44,548 nucleotides of DNA from an uncultured Chlorobiaceae bacterium (GTDB lineage: Bacteria; Bacteroidota; Chlorobiia; Chlorobiales; Chlorobiaceae), in the NCBI GenBank assembly GCA_903920215.1, contig CAIXLG010000129.1, forward strand, positions 1-44,548, in the 5' to 3' direction. A program made the translations under genes and the position numbers. The notes under the pieces were generated by a model. That model saw only the letters and a program-made list of their open reading frames with translations. It made no database searches and was not told the origin of the DNA. Positions 25,889-34,730 of this stretch are shown piece by piece (position 1 is the stretch's first letter; the number at the start of each line of letters is the position of its first letter).

Positions 25889-26974
25889 ATGAAAGAGAAG
25901 CTATCTAACAATATAAATCAAACAGAGCTGCCGGATATTGACTGCATCATTATCGGTGTCAATTGCGAAAAAACGCTGGAACGCTGCATCCGATCAGTAC
26001 TTTCAGGAAACTACCCTGAGCACAAGATGCAAATTATATATTCTGATGGAGGCTCATCAGACCGAAGTGTTGCCATTGCCCATCACAGTCAGGTAGATGT
26101 GATCGAACTCCACCCAGAATACCCCACCCCTGGTCTTGGAAGAAATGCTGGCTGGAAGGCAGGCCGATCAACTTATGTCCAGTTTCTCGATTCAGATACT
26201 ATCCTTGACCGAGAGTGGCTGAATACCGCAATAGATGCACTGAAGAACCCTGCTGTCGGGGCTGTCAGAGGTTACCGAAAAGAATTGCATCCGGAACGTT
26301 CCTTTTTTAACTGGATTGGCAATATGGAGTGGAACACTAAACCCGGCGAATGCGACAGCTTTGGTGGAGATGTCCTGATCCGTCGTTCTGCACTTGAAAC
26401 AACCGGGGGCTATGATGAAGAACTTGTTGGAGGGGAAGACCCTGAACTGAGCTGGCGCATAAGCCAGAATGGTTGGAAAATTCTCATGCTTGATGCACTC
26501 ATGACCAGCCATGACCTCGCTATGCTTAAAACAAGCCAGTACTTGAAACGCTCTTTCCGTTCAGGATATGGTTTTGCTGCTGTTCAAAGCAGGGTGGCCG
26601 GGACTGGAAGCAATTTCTGGAAAGCCGATCTGCGCAGGATTATGCTTAAGGGAGGGGGATTTTTCATCTTTTTGTTTACAGGAATAATCCTGCTTATACT
26701 TCGGCAGAGCTACCTCGGAATTGCCTGTTCTGTGCTGAGTATCATAGCAGGAAGTACCATGCTATTTTCACCCCGGCTGTTCAGAACCGAGAAATTCATG
26801 CGTGAAAACAACCTGAACAAAACAGAAGCAAAGAAATACGCATGGCACTGTTCATTGGTAGTTATACCTCAACTCTTCGGAATTATCCGCTTTTATTCCG
26901 GTCAATTATTCAACAAGCCACTGAAAAACAAGCGAAGCACTCTTAAAACAGGACTTTCAACCCCCGGCTCATGA
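25889..26974 (+). CDS. Glycosyltransferase family 2 with C-terminal membrane helices
   Basis: This 361-residue GT-A enzyme contains DCIIIGVNCEKTLERCIRSV, the donor-binding YSDGGSSDRS, GLGRNAGWKAG, the DXD site FLDSDTILD (about 107) and GGEDPELSWRI as the catalytic-base region. Two hydrophobic helices near 255-295 anchor the protein to the membrane. It starts directly at the stop of the VanZ-like gene and overlaps the following glycosyltransferase by 4 bp, so these genes form a tightly coupled translation unit. Donor unknown. Confidence 0.87.
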   Translation: MKEKLSNNINQTELPDIDCIIIGVNCEKTLERCIRSVLSGNYPEHKMQIIYSDGGSSDRSVAIAHHSQVDVIELHPEYPTPGLGRNAGWKAGRSTYVQFLDSDTILDREWLNTAIDALKNPAVGAVRGYRKELHPERSFFNWIGNMEWNTKPGECDSFGGDVLIRRSALETTGGYDEELVGGEDPELSWRISQNGWKILMLDALMTSHDLAMLKTSQYLKRSFRSGYGFAAVQSRVAGTGSNFWKADLRRIMLKGGGFFIFLFTGIILLILRQSYLGIACSVLSIIAGSTMLFSPRLFRTEKFMRENNLNKTEAKKYAWHCSLVVIPQLFGIIRFYSGQLFNKPLKNKRSTLKTGLSTPGS

Positions 26975-28191
26975 CATCAAAATCTATAGCTTATCTCTGC
27001 AGCGAGTACCCTGCAATTTCCCATACCTTTATCTACAGGGAAATTGAGTCCCTCCGTAAAGCGGGAATGAATGTCCATACCGCATCTATTCACAAGCCCT
27101 CTAACCTCTCGGTGATGACCACTGCAGAAAAGATGGAGGCAGAAACAACCCTGATGGTACTCTCGAAACCAATACCATCGATTATAGGCGCACATTGGCA
27201 CTGCATGTATAAAAACCCTTCTGGCTATCTGCGAATGGCAGCCGGAGCGCTTAAACTGTTGACAACAGGACCAAAAAGCCCGGTTAAAGCAATTGCTTAC
27301 TTTGCTGAAGCAGGTATTCTTTTGCAATGGCTGCACCGGCTCAGCATTACCCATATTCACGAGCACTTTGCAAATCCTACTGCCATTGTGGCCATGCTCA
27401 TGAAAACCTATGGCGGAGTAAGTTACAGTCTCTCGGTTCATGGGCCTGATATATTTTATCGTGTGGACTCCGCTATGCTTGAGGAAAAAATCAGGGAAGC
27501 TGCCTTTGTCCGTTGCATCAGCCACTACTGTCTCAGCCAAATCATGCGTATCAGCGAACCTGAGGCCTGGAACAAACTGCACATCGTCCGCTGCGGGGTC
27601 AATCCTGAGCTATACACTGTAAGAAAGGACCCCCATAATGCCATTCCAAACATTCTTTGCGTTGGCAGGCTGGTACCAGCTAAAGGGCAGCATATTATGC
27701 TCGAAGCCTGTCGGGTTCTTAAGCAAGAAGGCCTTCGATTTCAGGTCACAATCATTGGCGAAGGGCCTGACAGTAAGTCGCTTGAACAGTTCACAGCAAA
27801 AAATAACCTGAAGGATATAGTAACTTTCACAGGGGTCCTTGGGCAGAATACAGTCCGAGACTATTATGACAAAGCAGATATTTTTGTACTGGCAAGTTTT
27901 GCTGAAGGGGTACCTGTTGTGCTGATGGAAGCCATGGCCAAGGAGATTCCTGTTATATCAACAAGAATAACAGGGATCCCAGAATTGATTGATCACGAAC
28001 ATGACGGACTGCTTGCTACTCCCGGAGATGGTGAGGATCTTGCCAATCAGATACGAAAACTGCTTGTCGATTCTTTATTGCGACGTAAATACGGGCTGGC
28101 TGGACGAGAAAAAGTTATTTCACTTTACAACCAGCACATCAATAACCAGCAGATGGTTAATCTTTTCAATGAGGAAAGCCCAACGTTATGA
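26971..28191 (+). CDS. Glycosyltransferase family 4
   Basis: This 406-residue GT-B enzyme starts with AYLCSEYPAISHTFIYREIESL, typical of the GT4 subgroup found in EPS clusters. It has the IHEHFANP motif (about 130), VHGPDIF, the donor domain start CVGRLVPAKGQHIMLEA (about 230-246) and the EX7E motif ASFAEGVPVVLMEAMAKE (about 310-327). Its start and stop both overlap neighbouring glycosyltransferase genes by 4 bp (ATGA). Confidence 0.9.
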   Translation: MTSKSIAYLCSEYPAISHTFIYREIESLRKAGMNVHTASIHKPSNLSVMTTAEKMEAETTLMVLSKPIPSIIGAHWHCMYKNPSGYLRMAAGALKLLTTGPKSPVKAIAYFAEAGILLQWLHRLSITHIHEHFANPTAIVAMLMKTYGGVSYSLSVHGPDIFYRVDSAMLEEKIREAAFVRCISHYCLSQIMRISEPEAWNKLHIVRCGVNPELYTVRKDPHNAIPNILCVGRLVPAKGQHIMLEACRVLKQEGLRFQVTIIGEGPDSKSLEQFTAKNNLKDIVTFTGVLGQNTVRDYYDKADIFVLASFAEGVPVVLMEAMAKEIPVISTRITGIPELIDHEHDGLLATPGDGEDLANQIRKLLVDSLLRRKYGLAGREKVISLYNQHINNQQMVNLFNEESPTL

Positions 28192-29381
28192 TCATTCTTG
28201 AGGTTATTGTGAAAAGCATGCTTGTGATGCTGGCTTTGCCTGCAGGATATCTGCTCCTCTGTACCATTGGAGCCTACCTTTTCCGAAAAGAAATCGCTAC
28301 AAAAAACAAGTTTCTCAATATCGGAGTACTGATATCCGCTCATAATGAAGAAGAAGGAATTGTCCATACCCTTGAGGGTGTCTTTGCATGCGACTATCCT
28401 GCCAACAGCTATAAAATCTATGTTATTGCCGACAATTGTACAGACAAAACCGCTGAAAAAGCCCGCCAGGCTGGTGCTCTGGTTTTTGAACGTTTTGACA
28501 GCGACAATAGAGGCAAAGGGCAGGCACTCGACTGGTTTCTGAAAAACCATCTTGAAATCTATCGTCATACCGATATCATCACCATTATCGACGCTGATGT
28601 CTCCCCCGACAAAAGCTACCTTTGCGAAATCAGTGCATCACTCAGCGACCCTAATATTCAGGCTGTTCAGGCATTTAATAGCGTCAGTAACCCTAATGCC
28701 GGCTGGCGACCAGCACTAAGCGATGCAGCCTTTAACATATTCTGCCATTTGCGCATGGCCGGTTCAATAAAGCTATCAGGAACTGCAGTGCTTAAAGGCA
28801 ACGGCATGGCCTTCAAAACCGAGCTCCTCAAGCGCTATGGTTGGCCCTGCCACTCAATGGTAGAGGATATGGAGTTCACTCTTCGCCTCCTTGAGGATGG
28901 CATCTCTGTAAACTATAATCCTGATGCGGTTATCCGTAGCGAAATGGTAACCTCCAGTAAAAGCGCTACAAGTCAGAGAAACCGCTGGGAAGGTGGGCGT
29001 TTTATGCTCGTAAGAAAGATGACACTACCACTCCTAAAACTTTTTACCACATCAGGTCAAACACGCTACTTGTATGCTCTGGCCGAATTGGCCACTCCCC
29101 CGCTCTCACTGCTTGTCATGCTTTTTAGCCTTGCCACTGCTGGTGCGCTGATGCTGCTTAAGGGAGCATGGCTTATCCTTGCTGCGTCCTTCTGGCTTAT
29201 TCTTGTATTTTACGTCATCTCGGGACAGATTCAAAGACGAGCATCGTTATCAACCTGGCTTTACCTTGCAGCTGCTCCGCTCTATATTTTGTGGAAAATT
29301 CCAGTTTATGCAGGAATGATGTTGAAGAAAAAAAGTACTCTCTGGGTCAGAACTACAAGAGAATCTGAAAAAAAACAATGA
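28188..29381 (+). CDS. Membrane-embedded family 2 glycosyltransferase
   Basis: This 397-residue protein has an N-terminal helix (about 5-28), a GT-A domain and C-terminal helices (about 300-375). Processive-type GT2 motifs are present: ISAHNEEEGIVHTLEGV, IADNCTDKTAE, the DXD site IIDADVSPD, KGNGMAFKTEL, VEDMEFTLRL and QRNRW, the QXXRW motif of synthases such as cellulose and hyaluronan synthase. Without a c-di-GMP-binding PilZ domain it is shorter than BcsA. It is the last gene of the tightly packed run; a 12-bp palindrome (29399-29410) follows its stop but lacks a T-run. Confidence 0.87.
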   Translation: MIILEVIVKSMLVMLALPAGYLLLCTIGAYLFRKEIATKNKFLNIGVLISAHNEEEGIVHTLEGVFACDYPANSYKIYVIADNCTDKTAEKARQAGALVFERFDSDNRGKGQALDWFLKNHLEIYRHTDIITIIDADVSPDKSYLCEISASLSDPNIQAVQAFNSVSNPNAGWRPALSDAAFNIFCHLRMAGSIKLSGTAVLKGNGMAFKTELLKRYGWPCHSMVEDMEFTLRLLEDGISVNYNPDAVIRSEMVTSSKSATSQRNRWEGGRFMLVRKMTLPLLKLFTTSGQTRYLYALAELATPPLSLLVMLFSLATAGALMLLKGAWLILAASFWLILVFYVISGQIQRRASLSTWLYLAAAPLYILWKIPVYAGMMLKKKSTLWVRTTRESEKKQ

Positions 29382-29468
29382 ATTGGATATTAGATAATTT
29401 CTTCGAAGAATTTAATGGGATGAGGGGATAAAGTCGTAGACTGCAGTATTTCAATCGCATGTTTAAAA

Positions 29469-29822
29469 ATGCAAAAACTTACTGACGAGTACCAACAACT
29501 CTTAGGATTACCAGCCGTCTGGAAGGTAGATGATGTTAAGCTCTCGGTCTCTAGCATGAAGACAGAAGTTCGCATCAAAATTTACTGGTGTGAGCTTGTT
29601 GAGAAGTCTGGGCTAAAGCAAATGATCAAGGTACAAGAATTAATGGTTCGTCACGCAGGCAACATCCTCAACGACTTCAAACACAAAGTCTCGAATGCCA
29701 TGTCGGAGGCAATAAACAGCAAGATTCAGCTTTTAAAAGCAAGTTCGAGGGCGATTAGAAGCTCCGAATGCTATCGGATAAGAATCCCCTTTTACTGTGG
29801 AAAGCTGGAAATGCAAATATAG
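29469..29822 (+). pseudogene. Internally deleted ISL3-type transposase remnant
   Basis: The frame encodes 117 residues that look like two pieces of an ISL3-family transposase joined together. The first 30 residues (QLLGLPAVWKVDDVKLS) resemble the N-terminus, and residues 50-117 resemble the C-terminal end after the last catalytic residue (SNAMSEAINSKIQLLKASS and CYRIRIPFYCGKLEM). The zinc-finger and DDE catalytic middle, normally about 300 residues, is missing, so it cannot be active. No terminal inverted repeats are recognisable around it. It marks the boundary between the packed polysaccharide operon and the accessory genes. Confidence 0.7.
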
Positions 29823-29877
29823 ATGGTGAAGTAAAATGAAATTTAATTTCCATTAACATCAGCGAAATGCCATTTTT

Positions 29878-30618
29878 ATGACACGTATATATGACGCCAA
29901 GCAATTTAACACAGTGTATTCAGAACTAATCTGTAGAGGAAGCTTTCAAGAAAGCCCTGAGTACTATCAACTTTATCGCTCACGCTATGAAACTCTAGTT
30001 AAACAGTATTGTGATTTGGCACCACCCACTCCATTAAAAGTTTTAGACGTTGGTGGCGGACAACTAGGTTTGCTATGTAACAAATTGTGGGATGATGATG
30101 CTTATGTGGCTGATATTGGTGGAATTCACCTGGAATACCTTCAACATCAAGGACTAAAAGTAGTGAACTGGAATTTATGCTTAGAGGAGCAGCCATTTAA
30201 GGCAGAATTCGACTTTATATTCTTTTCTGAAGTTATTGAGCATCTTCCTTTGCCTGTTCATATTGTGTTAGAACGTCTAAGAATAGCACTCAAGCCAGGC
30301 GGCACGATTATCTGTTCAACACCTAACCTTTATCGTTTACGCAATGTTGTCTATATGGCTTTGGGAAAACAAATTTATGATTATTTCCGTGTACCAGAGA
30401 ATCAGGGGCTAGGGCATGTAATTGAATACAGTATTGATCACTTACGATGGCAATTTGAGAAGGCTGGCTTCGAGAATTGCAATATAGAATATTGCCAAAT
30501 GCATCACTCGCCAAATGATCTGGTTTTCAGAGTTATGTATTGGATTGGATCTCCACTATTCTTAATACCTCGTTTTCGTGACAACCTAGTAGCAATTGCT
30601 CAAGCTCCATCAAATTAA
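29878..30618 (+). CDS. Class I SAM-dependent methyltransferase
   Basis: This 246-residue protein has the class I fold: motif I VLDVGGGQLGLL (about 55-66), an acidic VADIGG after strand 2, FDFIFFSEVIEHLPLP (motif IV region) and LKPGGTIICSTPN (post-motif). EVIEHL and PGG resemble small-molecule or sugar methyltransferases. The gene is AT-richer than the operon, has no visible ribosome binding site and is followed by an attC-like structure (30659-30734), so it may be a captured gene cassette. Its substrate, perhaps a polysaccharide sugar, is not predictable. Confidence 0.82.
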   Translation: MTRIYDAKQFNTVYSELICRGSFQESPEYYQLYRSRYETLVKQYCDLAPPTPLKVLDVGGGQLGLLCNKLWDDDAYVADIGGIHLEYLQHQGLKVVNWNLCLEEQPFKAEFDFIFFSEVIEHLPLPVHIVLERLRIALKPGGTIICSTPNLYRLRNVVYMALGKQIYDYFRVPENQGLGHVIEYSIDHLRWQFEKAGFENCNIEYCQMHHSPNDLVFRVMYWIGSPLFLIPRFRDNLVAIAQAPSN

Positions 30619-30658
30619 GTTTACTATCTGTAATTTTGAAATGATTAACTAAGAAATA

Positions 30659-30734
30659 AGCTAACCATTCAGTGCAGCTGACGGACGAAAAGATCGCCAG
30701 CTTCGTTTCACGCCGCTGCCTGTTGTCGTTAGGC
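30659..30734 (+). other. attC-like recombination site downstream of the methyltransferase
   Basis: The 76-bp segment begins agctaac and ends gttaggc, matching the RYYYAAC...GTTRRRY core-site arrangement of integron attC sites with one deviation. Outer arms CTAAC/GTTAG (30661-30665 and 30728-30732) pair. Inner pairs GCAGC/GCTGC and ACGAA/TTCGT also fit a folded bottom-strand hairpin with unpaired bases between. It lies 40 bp after the methyltransferase stop in the orientation expected for a cassette. No integrase gene or second attC is seen in the window. Confidence 0.5.
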
Positions 30735-30763
30735 ATTATTAGTAATAATAACCGGAGAAATAG

Positions 30764-32749
30764 TTGAATCTGAAATATAGAGCTGACATTGACGGCCTCA
30801 GAGCTATTGCAGTATTGGCTGTAATATTTTTTCATGCAGATATCCCTGGATTTTCGGGTGGCTTTGTTGGTGTAGATGTTTTTTTTGTAATCTCCGGATT
30901 TCTTATTACATCCATTATTCTGAAAGAAATTCACGAAGGGACATTTTCTATCGCCAAGTTCTATGAACGAAGAATCAGAAGAATATTTCCTGCACTCTTT
31001 CCCGTTATTGCCTTTACACTTGTAGTCGGTATTTTTATTTTTGATTATAAGACATTCAAGCAATTAGGTCAAAGTATAACTGGAACAACACTTTTTGCTT
31101 CAAATGTATTATTCTGGATGCAATCAGGTTATTTTGATTCTCCCTCTTTACAAAAACCGTTATTACATACATGGTCCCTTGCCGTGGAAGAGCAGTTCTA
31201 TATTTTTTTCCCCTTGCTTCTTGCCGGAATTAGCAAATTTCTTAACAAGAAATATCTTCCATGGATACTCTTAATAGGATTTTTGTCCTTAATTACAAGC
31301 ATTTGGGGGGTATATAGTCACCCTGATGCTGCATTTTATCTTGTTCCAGCACGAACATGGGAATTATTGGTTGGATCAATTCTCGCTCTGAGAGTTATAA
31401 CACCACCAAAATCGAACATCTTTCGAAGTGTGCTTGCTATCCTTGGACTTACTCTCATTTTTTACAGTGTAGTGTTTTATACCAGGTTTACAATTTTTCC
31501 AGGACATAATGCTATCATTCCTGTCCTAGGCACTGCTTGTATCATTCATAGTGGTATTGGAGGCCAATCTAGTATTGGCAAACTGCTTGGTTTAAAGCCA
31601 TTAGTATTTATCGGCCTCATATCTTATTCCCTCTATCTCTGGCACTGGCCACTTATAGTGTTTTCGAAATACCTGCTTTTCCGCGATCTAAGCTCTCTTG
31701 AAGTTTCAGGAATAATTTTAATAACATTTATTATTTCAGCACTTTCTTTAAAATATATTGAAAAACCCTTTCGAGGAAATCAACCGATAATTCCAGAAAG
31801 ACAAAAACTTTTTGTTTTATCGATATCAATTATGTTGATCACCTCAATAATCGGCTTTGTGATTCATTTGCAGAATGGCATGCCGTATCGCTCTGAGGCA
31901 AATACAACTATCATGAAATTCGATAATGAGCAAGAGTGGAAAAGAAATGTTGAAATTGAAGAACATGCTATAAAAGAAATAACTGAAGGACAAACACCTC
32001 CTATAATCGGCAAAAAAAACACAACTCCAAGTTTTATATTGTGGGGTGACTCTCATGCACGAGTTTTAAGTACTATTGTATCTGATAAAGCAAATCAATA
32101 TAAATTATCCGGATTTTTAGCTACTAATAGCGGGACTCCCCCCCTGTTAAGTTTGGACGGCTACTCCGATCATTTTTTTGGAGCAAATTTCAACGAAAAG
32201 GTGATTTCGTTTATACGGTCACATAAAGAAGTTAAAACTGTTATTCTTTCCGGCAGGTGGTCTGCTTATGCCAATAAGGAGTATATGCAGAAAAATGACC
32301 CTCTAAACTGGTTACCGAAAGGAAATACCAGCATTTATTCTAATGAATTTTTGTTAAACAAAAGCATTATCAAAACAGTCAATACCCTGCTTAAACTTGG
32401 TCGTAAGATAGTAATTATAACTGACGTTCCTCAAATTGGGGGCGATCCTTTAAGGCTCTACTGCATAAATAGCTTAATAGGAGAGAGTTACAATGGACTT
32501 TTGCCATCAAAAAGTGATTACCGGAAAAGCAATAAAGCGGTCTACGATCTTTTTCAAGCTTTGTCAAAACGACATGAGGCTACACTAATATCTCCAGAAT
32601 CAATGCTTTTTGATAATAATGGAAGGGCAATATTCGTTTATAATAAGAAACTTCTCTACCGTGACGACAATCATTTATCAGATTATGGAACATTTCTTGT
32701 AGCGCCGTCATTTGATGATGCATTCAAAACAATGGCTTTTTCACATTAG
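30764..32749 (+). CDS. OafA/YrhL-type acyltransferase with SGNH domain
   Basis: This 661-residue protein has an N-terminal acyltransferase-3 membrane domain (about 1-360, around 10 helices) with RADIDGLRAIAVLAVIFFHA (conserved Arg and catalytic His24) and FVGVDVFFVISGFLI, HTWSLAVEEQFY and LYLWHWP. A periplasmic SGNH-type domain follows, with GDSHAR (Ser430) and DDNHLSDYG (Asp634 or Asp635, His637). Such fusions O-acetylate lipopolysaccharide or exopolysaccharide in the periplasm. I chose a TTG start because CCGGAG lies 7 nt before it and the sequence aligns from there. It directly follows the attC-like site. Confidence 0.9.
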   Translation: MNLKYRADIDGLRAIAVLAVIFFHADIPGFSGGFVGVDVFFVISGFLITSIILKEIHEGTFSIAKFYERRIRRIFPALFPVIAFTLVVGIFIFDYKTFKQLGQSITGTTLFASNVLFWMQSGYFDSPSLQKPLLHTWSLAVEEQFYIFFPLLLAGISKFLNKKYLPWILLIGFLSLITSIWGVYSHPDAAFYLVPARTWELLVGSILALRVITPPKSNIFRSVLAILGLTLIFYSVVFYTRFTIFPGHNAIIPVLGTACIIHSGIGGQSSIGKLLGLKPLVFIGLISYSLYLWHWPLIVFSKYLLFRDLSSLEVSGIILITFIISALSLKYIEKPFRGNQPIIPERQKLFVLSISIMLITSIIGFVIHLQNGMPYRSEANTTIMKFDNEQEWKRNVEIEEHAIKEITEGQTPPIIGKKNTTPSFILWGDSHARVLSTIVSDKANQYKLSGFLATNSGTPPLLSLDGYSDHFFGANFNEKVISFIRSHKEVKTVILSGRWSAYANKEYMQKNDPLNWLPKGNTSIYSNEFLLNKSIIKTVNTLLKLGRKIVIITDVPQIGGDPLRLYCINSLIGESYNGLLPSKSDYRKSNKAVYDLFQALSKRHEATLISPESMLFDNNGRAIFVYNKKLLYRDDNHLSDYGTFLVAPSFDDAFKTMAFSH

Positions 32750-32778
32750 ATAATCAAATATCACTATACAGACTGATC

Positions 32779-33498
32779 ATGACTATCATTGACTACTTCG
32801 ACAGAACAGTTATTATCAATCTTACGGAACGAGCGGACAGAAGGGCTGAAACCAGAGAAGAGTTTAAGCGTGCGGGATGGCAGATTGAAAATCAAAAAGC
32901 TGATTTTTTTACCGCAACCCGGCCTGAAATTGCTGCTGGATTTCCGAGTACCGGTGTAAGAGGTTGTTTTTTAAGCCATATGAACGCCATTAAAAAAGCA
33001 AAACACGACAATTTATCCAATATTTTGATAATGGAAGATGATATTGCTTTTATACCGGATATCAATACAATCGCTGATGAGGCATTACAAGAACTCGATC
33101 AGACAGAGTGGGGGTTTTTATATCTAGGTCATGAACACATATCAGGTCTTTCGACAAGCAAGAGACTCGAAGAAATAACTGAACCATTGCTTCTAAAACA
33201 TTTTTATGCTGTGAATTGTAAAATTTTTGAAAGATTTCTTCAGTATTTGGAACAAGTACTTGAGCGACCTCCGGGACATCCTAATGGAGGACCAATGTAC
33301 TATGATGGCGCGCTAACTACATTCCGCATGCAAAATCGTGATATCAATACATTTGTCATTTTGCCAAGTCTCGGCTATCAGAGAAGTTCCCGTTCAGATT
33401 TGCATCAGCACTCTTTATGGGATACATGGACATTTCTGAACCCTATGACTGCAGGAATTAGAAGGGTGAAAAATTTCATAAAAAGATCTGCCGGGTAA
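32779..33498 (+). CDS. Glycosyltransferase family 25 (LPS biosynthesis type)
   Basis: This 239-residue protein has the GT25 hallmarks: VIINLTERADRRAETREEF at the start, GVRGCFLSHMNAIKKA (about 60-75), LIMEDDIAF (about 83) and the late SLGYQRSSRSD. Members include LPS galactosyltransferases of LgtB/Lex type. It has no membrane helix. It starts 29 bp after the acyltransferase gene and probably decorates the same glycan. Donor unknown. Confidence 0.87.
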   Translation: MTIIDYFDRTVIINLTERADRRAETREEFKRAGWQIENQKADFFTATRPEIAAGFPSTGVRGCFLSHMNAIKKAKHDNLSNILIMEDDIAFIPDINTIADEALQELDQTEWGFLYLGHEHISGLSTSKRLEEITEPLLLKHFYAVNCKIFERFLQYLEQVLERPPGHPNGGPMYYDGALTTFRMQNRDINTFVILPSLGYQRSSRSDLHQHSLWDTWTFLNPMTAGIRRVKNFIKRSAG

Positions 33499-33575
33499 AC
33501 AAAATTTCATTTACTCCCTAAGAGTTCAATTCCCTGCTACTGAAGCGAGAAGCTTCACTCTAAACCTAATGAAAC

Positions 33576-34622
33576 GTGAAAATATCCATACTTTATGCAG
33601 GACTTACAACACCTCACGCTGGCTGGGTAGCTATCGATGAATTTGCCGAGTTGCTGGCACAATATTTTAAGGCAGAAATCCTCTCGCCAAAGCCTGTTAT
33701 GGGAACATCTATTGGTCGCTTGATTCACCCCCATCAAGTGAAATTCGAACCTTTGCATACAACTGGAGGTGACGTTCTTATCGTTGTGGCAAGAAGCCCA
33801 AGCGATCTGGGCATGATAAAGACAATACCAGGTTGCCGTAAGAAATTCGTTAAAATATACGGGTTTGTAACAGATTCATATTTTCAGTCTGGGTTTGTCA
33901 AGGAAACCGCTCTCTATGATGCTATAACGGTAACGGCTTATGAAGATATTGACTATCCAAAAAACAGGTTCGGTATTACCGTCCACCAATTGTATCAAGG
34001 GGCGGATTGTCTGACCTGGGTACCCCGCGAGATGAAGAACAGGGAAATAGATATTATAAGTTTTGGGCGCACACCCCCAAGCTATCACACCTGCTTTTCG
34101 CAATGCTTCCATCCGGCCAGTTCGCCCTATTTATATCTTCATTCTCCCTTGGGTAATTTATCGGGGTCTAGCGTCCATCTGGAGCGTGGCATGTTGTTTA
34201 AACTGCTGCATAGAAGCAGAATTTCACTAGCTTTTCATCTTTATGTTGAACCACAGGGCGATCGGCCACGCTCCATGATGGTAACCAGCAGATGGCTTGA
34301 ATCATTGCTGTCAGGGTGTATAGTCGCCGGACGGCGACCGGTCTCACGAATGGCGGATGACATGCTTTGCTGGCCCAATGCAACAATAGAACTCTCCGAG
34401 GATCCACAAACCGCTTCAGATGAGTTAATGACCCTTTTGTCACACAACGATAGTCTTGAGCAACAACGACGCAACAATATTTTCCAAACAATCAGTCACC
34501 ATGATTGGCGCTACAGGATAGCGTTTTTTTGTCGAGTAATGAATCTACCTATACCCGAGGCACTGCTCAACGATTTAGCTCGTTTGCAAGAGCTTGTTTC
34601 TTCGTATGAAATGTCGATTTAA
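33576..34622 (+). CDS. Glycosyltransferase-like protein, GT-B C-terminal domain
   Basis: This 348-residue protein is not clearly assigned to a known family. The N-terminus (MKISILYAGLTTPHAGWVA, from a GTG start) and GGDVLIVVARSP resemble an N-terminal Rossmann domain. The region SRWLESLLSGCIVAGRRPVS (about 242-261) resembles the donor-site segment of CgeB-like or GT1-type enzymes. No EX7E motif is obvious. No ribosome binding site is visible; a short hairpin (tgaagc/gcttca, 33541-33557) lies upstream. Its context among sugar-transfer genes supports a glycosyltransferase role, but this is a structural guess. Confidence 0.6.
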   Translation: MKISILYAGLTTPHAGWVAIDEFAELLAQYFKAEILSPKPVMGTSIGRLIHPHQVKFEPLHTTGGDVLIVVARSPSDLGMIKTIPGCRKKFVKIYGFVTDSYFQSGFVKETALYDAITVTAYEDIDYPKNRFGITVHQLYQGADCLTWVPREMKNREIDIISFGRTPPSYHTCFSQCFHPASSPYLYLHSPLGNLSGSSVHLERGMLFKLLHRSRISLAFHLYVEPQGDRPRSMMVTSRWLESLLSGCIVAGRRPVSRMADDMLCWPNATIELSEDPQTASDELMTLLSHNDSLEQQRRNNIFQTISHHDWRYRIAFFCRVMNLPIPEALLNDLARLQELVSSYEMSI

Positions 34623-34730
34623 CTATGAATTGCATTTTATAGGTTTTACCTCAAAAGTGCACATATATGAAAGTCCATATGTTTATAATCAGACCATCGT
34701 GAGCCATTCAATTAAAGTGTTCCAAAAACC

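Noticed and set aside
26977-27582. 201-codon minus-strand frame
   Set aside because: It lies fully opposite a well-supported glycosyltransferase and shows no recognisable domain.
29399-29410. Terminator after the polysaccharide operon
   Set aside because: The 12-bp palindrome ttcttcgaagaa has no loop or following T-run; it is AT-rich and short.
30533-31063. 176-codon minus-strand frame across the attC-like site
   Set aside because: It overlaps the ends of two well-supported plus-strand genes and has low-complexity Lys/Asn/Ser-rich content.
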